Shown: positions 59,124 to 64,000 of the stretch, one piece after another
Layout: the number at the start of each line of letters is the position of its first letter
How positions within the stretch are numbered: position 1 is the stretch's first letter
DNA from: Chromobacterium haemolyticum
GTDB lineage: Bacteria > Pseudomonadota > Gammaproteobacteria > Burkholderiales > Chromobacteriaceae
Direction of reading: 5' to 3'
Assembly: GCF_002081825.1 (NCBI RefSeq)
Contig: NZ_MUKU01000007.1
Span: 124,001 to 188,000, forward strand
Length of the DNA stretch: 64,000 nt
Translations under genes and position numbers: made by a program
Notes under the pieces: model-generated
Database searches by the model: none
What the model saw: only the letters and a program-made list of their open reading frames with translations
Told to the model about the DNA's origin: nothing

Positions 59124-61229
59124 ATGAAAACCTTTGACTCCGCCGCCCGTCACGGTGTGCGCCTCGCCCTGTTGTCCGCGGCGGTTTCCGCCCTCTACCT
59201 GCCCGCCGCCCATGCGGCGGAAGCCGAAGCCACGCTGCCCTCGGTCGTGGTCACCGCCTCCGGCTACGAGCAAAAAATCAAACAGGCTCCGGCCAGCATC
59301 TCGGTGATTACCCGCGAAGATCTGGCGAAAAAACCATTCACCAATCTGGCCGATGCGCTGACCGATCTGGAAGGCGTCAGCATCAATGGTTCCGGCCCCG
59401 GCGACAAGGACATCGCCATCCGCGGCATGCCCGGCGAATACTCGCTGATCCTGGTGGACGGTCGCCGTCAAAACACCCGCGAAACCCGCAGCCGCGGCAC
59501 CGGCGGTTTCCAGCAATACCAGATCCCGCCGATGGAAGCGATTGAGCGCATCGAAGTGGTGCGCGGCCCGATGTCCTCGCTGTACGGTTCCGACGCCATG
59601 GGCGGCGTGGTCAACATCATCACCCGCAAAGCGCCCAAGGAATGGCATGGCTCGATGACTCTGGGCGGCACCATCACCGAGCATTCGAACGAAGGCAATA
59701 CCGGCCAGAGCAGCTTCTGGCTGGGCGGCCCGTTGATGAAGGACCTGCTGTCGTTGCAAGTCTACGGCGCAATGAACAACCAGGCCGAAGACAATATCTA
59801 CTACACCAAGAGCGGCGATGGCGGCAAAGTCGCCAGCCACGTGGCCGACATCAACGCCAAGCTCAGCTTCACCCCGAATCAGGACCACGAGATCACCTTC
59901 GAGGCTGGCCATAATGAGCTGCGCAAAACCACGACGCCAGGTAAAAGCGACTCAGTAATTTCGCGCGGCAAGCCGAACAAGAAGAATGACTATTTTGATG
60001 TCCGCGACCACTGGAGCCTGAGCCACAACGGCAAGTACGGCAATGTGCGCTCCAATGTCTCCCTGTATCAGGAAATCGACAAACCCAGCCACTCGCTTAA
60101 TAACGTGGACGACGGCACAGGCCTGAAACTGAGCAATACCACGTTGGATGGCCAACTAACCTTCCTGCTGGATCGCCACACTGTGAAAATTGGCACCCAA
60201 GTTGGTCAACAAGTGGGTTCCGGCATGCGCGCTCAAGAAGCGATTGTGGGCTTCATCGGCCCAGCCAACCCGGACAAAATCACCGTCAACACTTGGGCGC
60301 TGTTCGCCGAGGATAGCTTTGAAGCCACCGACAGCCTGACCATTACCGCCGGCGGCCGCGTCGACCACCACAGCGTGTTCGGTACCCACTTCACTCCGCG
60401 CGTTTACTTGGTTGAGCACCTGAGTCCGCAATGGACGCTGAAAGGCGGTATCGGCAAAGGCTTCAAGGCACCGACTATCCGCCAGAGCACCGACGGCTAT
60501 TGCATGCGCACCGGCGCCGGGAACGAGGCCGGTATTCTGTGCGGCAACTCCCAGCTGAAGCCGGAGGAAAGCACTTCTTACGAAGTGAGTCTGCACTTTG
60601 ACAATGAACAGGGCCTGAGCGCCAATGCCACCCTGTTCAACAACGACTTCAAGAACAAGGTGGTCAGCTACGGCACCGACAAGTTCTCCAACCAGTATGC
60701 GCCTGGCACAGACCCAGTCCGCATCTACATTTACGACAATGTAGATTCGGTCAATATTCGCGGGCTGGAATTGTCCAGCAGTTGGACCTTCATGCCGAAA
60801 TGGACACTATCCGGCAACTACACCTACACCAAGTCCAAGCGCGAAGGCGGCAAGGAAACCAGTTTCCTTGGTCAGTCGCTGAACGGCATGCCGCTGGACA
60901 AGACTCCGGAACACGCCGGCAATGTGAAGCTGGCCTGGGCGCCGATGGAAAAGCTGGACCTGTACACCCGCCTGAACTTCGAGGGTAAGCAGTACTACAC
61001 CGGCTTCCGCAATGGCGCCAACGTGGCCCGTACCCGCGGCGGTTCCAGCACTTGGGACTTTGGCGGCAGCTACAAGCTGAGCAAGAACTTCGACGTCAAC
61101 TTCGCCGTGTACAACCTGGCCGACCGCACCGTCGCGATCGACAATCGCGGCCGCTACGATGGCCTGGATGGCAACTGGATGGTCGACGAGGGCCGCCGCT
61201 ATTGGCTGACCTTGACCGGCAAGTTCTAA
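59124..61229 (+). CDS. TonB-dependent siderophore receptor
   Basis: 701-aa outer-membrane receptor. Signal peptide to about residue 32 (LYLPAAHAAEA), TonB-box-like LPSVVVTA, plug domain (APASISVITREDLAKKPF, RGMPGEYSLILVDGRR, EVVRGPMSSLYGSDAMGG) and 22-strand barrel ending in an aromatic (LTLTGKF). It most resembles FepA/CirA/BfrA-type receptors for catecholate siderophores. ATG 59124 begins the signal peptide. A Fur-box-like site upstream and the ABC importer downstream support iron uptake. Confidence 0.9.
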   Translation: MKTFDSAARHGVRLALLSAAVSALYLPAAHAAEAEATLPSVVVTASGYEQKIKQAPASISVITREDLAKKPFTNLADALTDLEGVSINGSGPGDKDIAIRGMPGEYSLILVDGRRQNTRETRSRGTGGFQQYQIPPMEAIERIEVVRGPMSSLYGSDAMGGVVNIITRKAPKEWHGSMTLGGTITEHSNEGNTGQSSFWLGGPLMKDLLSLQVYGAMNNQAEDNIYYTKSGDGGKVASHVADINAKLSFTPNQDHEITFEAGHNELRKTTTPGKSDSVISRGKPNKKNDYFDVRDHWSLSHNGKYGNVRSNVSLYQEIDKPSHSLNNVDDGTGLKLSNTTLDGQLTFLLDRHTVKIGTQVGQQVGSGMRAQEAIVGFIGPANPDKITVNTWALFAEDSFEATDSLTITAGGRVDHHSVFGTHFTPRVYLVEHLSPQWTLKGGIGKGFKAPTIRQSTDGYCMRTGAGNEAGILCGNSQLKPEESTSYEVSLHFDNEQGLSANATLFNNDFKNKVVSYGTDKFSNQYAPGTDPVRIYIYDNVDSVNIRGLELSSSWTFMPKWTLSGNYTYTKSKREGGKETSFLGQSLNGMPLDKTPEHAGNVKLAWAPMEKLDLYTRLNFEGKQYYTGFRNGANVARTRGGSSTWDFGGSYKLSKNFDVNFAVYNLADRTVAIDNRGRYDGLDGNWMVDEGRRYWLTLTGKF

Positions 61230-61241
61230 GCCGCACCCTGA

Positions 61242-61263
61242 CGGCCCGTCCCCGGACGGGCCG
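61242..61263 (+). terminator. Hairpin after the TonB receptor
   Basis: Ten-base-pair GC stem (CGGCCCGTCC with its complement) with a two-base loop, 12 bases after the receptor stop and without a T-run; first of two hairpins in this gap. Confidence 0.45.
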
Positions 61264-61275
61264 GAAACACCGCAC

Positions 61276-61310
61276 GGCAGTTGCCGAATCCGCCGGATTC
61301 GCCAACTGCC
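61276..61310 (+). terminator. Long stem-loop before the DUF2218 gene
   Basis: GGCAGTTG pairs with CAACTGCC and CGAATCC with GGATTCG around a three-base loop, one C-C mismatch. It is followed by TGTTCCCGTTTTT. Likely terminator or attenuator controlling read-through from the receptor gene. Confidence 0.65.
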
Positions 61311-61338
61311 TGTTCCCGTTTTTACGATTGGAGAATTG

Positions 61339-61629
61339 ATGATGTTGAGCAGCCGCGCCCAATTGACCACGCCCAATGCCGACAAGGTGCTGTACAAGCT
61401 GTGCAAGCACTACGCGCTGAAAGTGCCGGTGGAGTTCGACAGCCACCAGGCCCACGTGCACTTTCCCATAGGCGAATGCCGGATCCAGCGCCAGGACGAC
61501 ACCCTGGACATGATCTGTGCCGCCGACGCCGCCGACAAGCTGGCCAAGATCGAATTCATCATGGACGAGCATTTGGGCCTGATGGCCAAGACGCCGGACT
61601 TGAAGCTGGACTGGGCCAAGACCGAGTAA
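61339..61629 (+). CDS. DUF2218 protein
   Basis: 96-aa protein of the DUF2218 family: SSRAQLTTPNADKVLYKLCKH and CRIQRQDDTLDMICAADAADK. Members frequently sit next to TonB receptors and siderophore-interacting (ViuB-type) genes; the exact role is unknown. GGAG lies five bases before the ATG at 61339; a second ATG follows directly. Confidence 0.85.
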   Translation: MMLSSRAQLTTPNADKVLYKLCKHYALKVPVEFDSHQAHVHFPIGECRIQRQDDTLDMICAADAADKLAKIEFIMDEHLGLMAKTPDLKLDWAKTE

Positions 61630-61719
61630 GAATCCCAGCCCTGCGGCGTTTTCCGAGTACGCCGGGCCTGCCCGGCCGCTCTCGTTTCGGTATGATGCTT
61701 GCCCACCCGCTCCACTGCC

Positions 61720-61752
61720 AAAGCCCGTCCACCCGCCCCTACGGCGGGCTTT
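61720..61752 (+). terminator. Hairpin upstream of the ABC importer
   Basis: AAAGCCCG pairs with CGGGCTTT, with an alternative inner stem CCCGCC/GGCGGG; a weak T-run is part of the stem. May separate the DUF2218 transcript from the ABC operon. Confidence 0.5.
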
Positions 61753-61784
61753 GACAGCGGAGCCGTATCGCTCAAGGAATCACA

Positions 61785-62894
61785 ATGAAAATACTGTTCT
61801 CCCGTCTGCTGCTGGCCGGCGCGCTGGCTGCGGCCACGCTGGCGGCCCAAGCCGCCACCGTCACAGATATCGCCGGCCGTAAAGTGGAAGTGCCCGCCAA
61901 GGTCAACCGCATCCTGCTAGGCGAAGGCCGGCTGTTCTACGCGCTGGCCCTGCTGGAAGGCAAGCAGCCCATCGCCCGCATCGCCGGCTGGCAGGGCGAC
62001 TTCCGTCAACTGGACCCGCAAACCTATACCCAGTACAAGCAGCGCTTCCCGGCCATCGACCAGATTCCGCTGATCGGCAAGACCAGCGAAAACTCGGTCA
62101 GCGCGGAAAAAGTCTTGACGCTGCGCCCCGACATCGCCGTGTTCAGCATCTCCGGCCACGGCCCAGGCCTGAACAACCCCATCGTGCAGCAATTGCAGGC
62201 GGCCAAGGTGCCGGTGGTCTTCGTCGATTTCCGCAACGCGCCGCTGGAACACACCGTGCCCAGCCTGCGCATCATGGGCAAGGCGCTGCAGCGCGAGGCC
62301 GAGGCCGAGCGCTTCATCCGCTTCTACCAGGGCAAGATGGACGCCATCCGCAAAGTCGTCGCCACCATCCCCGCACAGCAAAAGCCCAAGGCCTTCCTGG
62401 ACCTGCGCGCCGGCGCCTTCAGCAACGTCACCAGCGCCGGTCGCGGTAGCCTGGGCGAGCTGGTGGACGCCGCCGGCGGCGTCAATATCGCCGACAAGCT
62501 GATTCCCGGCGCGGTGGGCGAAGTGAATATGGAGCATGTGCTGGCCAGCAACCCGGATCTTTACATCGGCACCGGCACCGCGGATTCCGCCGACAAGACC
62601 GGCATTCAGTTCGGCGCCAACATCAGCGCGACGCAGGCGCAGGCCTCGCTCAAACGCACCGCCGCGCGCAGCCCGGTGGGCGCCTTGCGTGCGGTGCGCG
62701 AAGGCCGCACCTTCGGCGCCTGGCACCACTTTTACAACACGCCTTACCACATCGTGCTGCTGGAAGCCTTCGCCAAGGAATTGCAGCCGACGCGCTTCGC
62801 CAAGCTGAACCCGGACGCCAGCTGGAAGCAGCTGCACCGCGACTTCCTGGCGATAGAGCCGCAAGGCACTTACTGGGTCAAGGGCGTTAAATGA
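61785..62894 (+). CDS. Siderophore ABC transporter, periplasmic binding protein
   Basis: 369 aa. Signal peptide (LLLAGALAAATLAAQAA), then class III solute-binding protein: VTDIAGRKVEVPAKVNRIL, VLTLRPDIAVFSISGH, FVDFRNAPLEHTVPSLRIMG, LGELVDAAGGVNIADK, and MEHVLASNPDLYIGTG. FecB/BtuF-type; delivers ferric siderophore (or heme/cobalamin) to the permease. Its stop overlaps the permease start. Confidence 0.88.
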   Translation: MKILFSRLLLAGALAAATLAAQAATVTDIAGRKVEVPAKVNRILLGEGRLFYALALLEGKQPIARIAGWQGDFRQLDPQTYTQYKQRFPAIDQIPLIGKTSENSVSAEKVLTLRPDIAVFSISGHGPGLNNPIVQQLQAAKVPVVFVDFRNAPLEHTVPSLRIMGKALQREAEAERFIRFYQGKMDAIRKVVATIPAQQKPKAFLDLRAGAFSNVTSAGRGSLGELVDAAGGVNIADKLIPGAVGEVNMEHVLASNPDLYIGTGTADSADKTGIQFGANISATQAQASLKRTAARSPVGALRAVREGRTFGAWHHFYNTPYHIVLLEAFAKELQPTRFAKLNPDASWKQLHRDFLAIEPQGTYWVKGVK

Positions 62895-63955
62895 GCGGCG
62901 AAACCCTAACGCTTTCCGCCGCCATGGTGGCGGCGGACTACCGCCGCACCCTGCTGCGCCGGCTGCTGCTGGTGGCCGTGCTGCTGAGCCTGCTCGCCGT
63001 CTCGCTGACGCTGGACGTCACCACCGGCGCCAGCGGCATGCCGCTGGCCGAGTTCTGGCAGACGCTGTGGCACCCGGCCGCCGCCGACCCCGCCACTGAA
63101 GTGATCGTCTGGCAGATCCGCCTGCCCTACGCGCTGATCGCCATCGCCGCCGGCCTGGCGCTGGGCCTGGCCGGCGCCGAGATGCAGACCGTGCTGCACA
63201 ACCCGCTGGCGGACCCGTTCACCCTGGGCTTGCAGCCCGCGGCCGCCTTCGGCGCGGCGCTGGCCATCCTGATGGACGTTAGCCTCCCCGGCATCCCCGG
63301 CCCGTGGATGCTGCCGGTCAACGCCTTCGTGTTCGCGCTCGGCTCCGCTCTGCTGCTGGACGTGGTGGCGCGATGGAGCCATATGCCCACCAGCGGCGTG
63401 GTGCTGTTCGGCATCGCGCTGTTCTTCAGCTTCAACGCCCTGGTGTCCCTGCTGCAATTCGTCTCCACCGCGGACTCGCTGCAAGACCTGGTGTTCTGGC
63501 TGATGGGCAGCCTGTCGCGCGCGGACTGGCCCAAGATCGCCCTGCTGTTTGGCGCTTTCGCGCTGATCCTGCCCTGGTCGCTCAGCCAGTCCTGGCGGCT
63601 GACCGCGTTGCGGCTGGGCGAAGACCGCGCCGCCAGCTTCGGCATCAATGTGCGCCGGCTGCGGCTCAGCTCGCTGCTGCGCGCCAGCCTGCTCACCGCG
63701 CTGGCGGTGGCCTTCGTCGGCACCATAGGCTTCATCGGCCTGATCGCGCCGCATATCGCGCGCCGGCTGGTGGGCGAGGATCACCGCTTCTACCTGCCGG
63801 TGAGCGCGCTGACCGGCGCCGCCATCCTGTCCATGGCCTCGGTGGTGACCAAGAATCTGGTGCCCGGCGTCATCGTGCCGGTCGGCATCGTCACCTCGCT
63901 GGTGGGCATTCCCTTCTTCATCGCCATCGTGCTGCGCAACGGAGGCCGCCAATGA
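62891..63955 (+). CDS. Siderophore ABC transporter permease (FecCD family)
   Basis: 354 aa, about ten transmembrane helices. Family motifs: WQIRLPYALIAIAAGLALGLAGAEMQT, NPLADPFTLGLQPAAAFGA, GTIGFIGLIAPHIARRLVGEDHR (ATPase contact). The N-terminus carries a short basic cytoplasmic stretch (MVAADYRRTLLRRLL). Overlaps both neighbours (ATGA). Confidence 0.92.
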   Translation: MSGETLTLSAAMVAADYRRTLLRRLLLVAVLLSLLAVSLTLDVTTGASGMPLAEFWQTLWHPAAADPATEVIVWQIRLPYALIAIAAGLALGLAGAEMQTVLHNPLADPFTLGLQPAAAFGAALAILMDVSLPGIPGPWMLPVNAFVFALGSALLLDVVARWSHMPTSGVVLFGIALFFSFNALVSLLQFVSTADSLQDLVFWLMGSLSRADWPKIALLFGAFALILPWSLSQSWRLTALRLGEDRAASFGINVRRLRLSSLLRASLLTALAVAFVGTIGFIGLIAPHIARRLVGEDHRFYLPVSALTGAAILSMASVVTKNLVPGVIVPVGIVTSLVGIPFFIAIVLRNGGRQ

Positions 63956-64000
63956 GCTCCGCCCTGTCCATCCATCAACTCTCGGTCAGCTACGGCAAGC
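63952..64000 (+). CDS. ABC transporter ATPase, N-terminal fragment
   Basis: First 16 codons only (MSSALSIHQLSVSYGK), the normal beginning of a FecE/FepC-type ATPase. The ATG overlaps the permease stop (ATGA). Cut by the window end. Confidence 0.8.
   Translation, partial: MSSALSIHQLSVSYGK

Noticed and set aside
59094-59912. 272-codon minus-strand frame opposite the TonB receptor
   Set aside because: Shadow frame; signal peptide, plug and barrel motifs are all on the plus strand.

Overview
The window is 64 kb of GC-rich chromosome from a motile, aerobic Gram-negative bacterium. The gene content (cyo quinol oxidase, the rph / PP2C phosphatase / Ser-Thr kinase / yicC block, paired flagellins with the fla-fli tail genes, rstAB-asr) suggests a betaproteobacterium close to Chromobacterium/Neisseriales. 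This placement is inferred from gene content only; there is no rRNA or tRNA gene here and I saw no IS element, CRISPR array or prophage.

Layout. 1-1421: end of a cytochrome bo3 operon (cyoA, start of cyoB). 2146-9610: a nine-gene minus-strand operon of the rare, uncharacterised EF_0829-EF_0839/AHA_3910-3917 type: a stand-alone PRD protein, a glycine-rich SFCGS protein, DUF4312, two membrane proteins (DUF4311, DUF4310), an amidohydrolase, a DgaE-like PLP ammonia-lyase, a DgaF-like KDPG aldolase and a PTS-domain regulator. It looks like uptake and breakdown of an acylated amino-sugar acid to pyruvate and glyceraldehyde-3-phosphate, with a transporter of unknown mechanism. 9818-13755: an acid/envelope-stress block, rstA-rstB, an Asr-like repeat protein with an RstA-box-like site, and a YdgD-like secreted protease. 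13803-18664: rph, PP2C, kinase, yicC, HU, and a beta-hydroxyacid dehydrogenase.

18747-25209: late flagellar genes (flhB-like, fliK, a DUF2802 gene, fliT, fliS, fliD, flaG, two flagellins with sigma28 promoters). 25402-32145: one 2247-residue protein that fuses a methyltransferase with four or five glycosyltransferase domains. 32975-48360: a glycan cluster. Fourteen tightly coupled minus-strand genes run from rfbF/rfbG (CDP-4-keto-6-deoxyglucose) through epimerase, C-methyltransferase and aminotransferase to an acyl-handling set (AMP ligase, LuxE-like, LuxC-like, ACP, FabZ-like), a ThDP enzyme, NeuB, a GNAT and a CmcI-like enzyme. A second rfbF and a GT2 gene face them. Their position beside the flagellins suggests flagellin or surface glycosylation with an acylated, branched sugar.

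48485-56537: a methylthioinosine/methylthioadenosine phosphorylase, then a TetR-controlled YbhG-YbhF-YbhS-YbhR export system with its own outer-membrane factor. 56624-64000: iron acquisition: a ferric-reductase-like membrane flavoprotein, a DUF411 protein, a small Cys-rich exported protein, a Fur-box-like site, a TonB-dependent receptor, a DUF2218 protein and a siderophore ABC importer cut by the window edge.

The strongest candidates for undescribed biology are the transporter part of the 2-9.6 kb operon and the LuxC/LuxE/ACP/ThDP/NeuB acyl-sugar module at 36-44 kb with the giant glycosyltransferase. Family names (DUF, TIGRFAM-style, gene symbols) are recalled from knowledge, not from a search.
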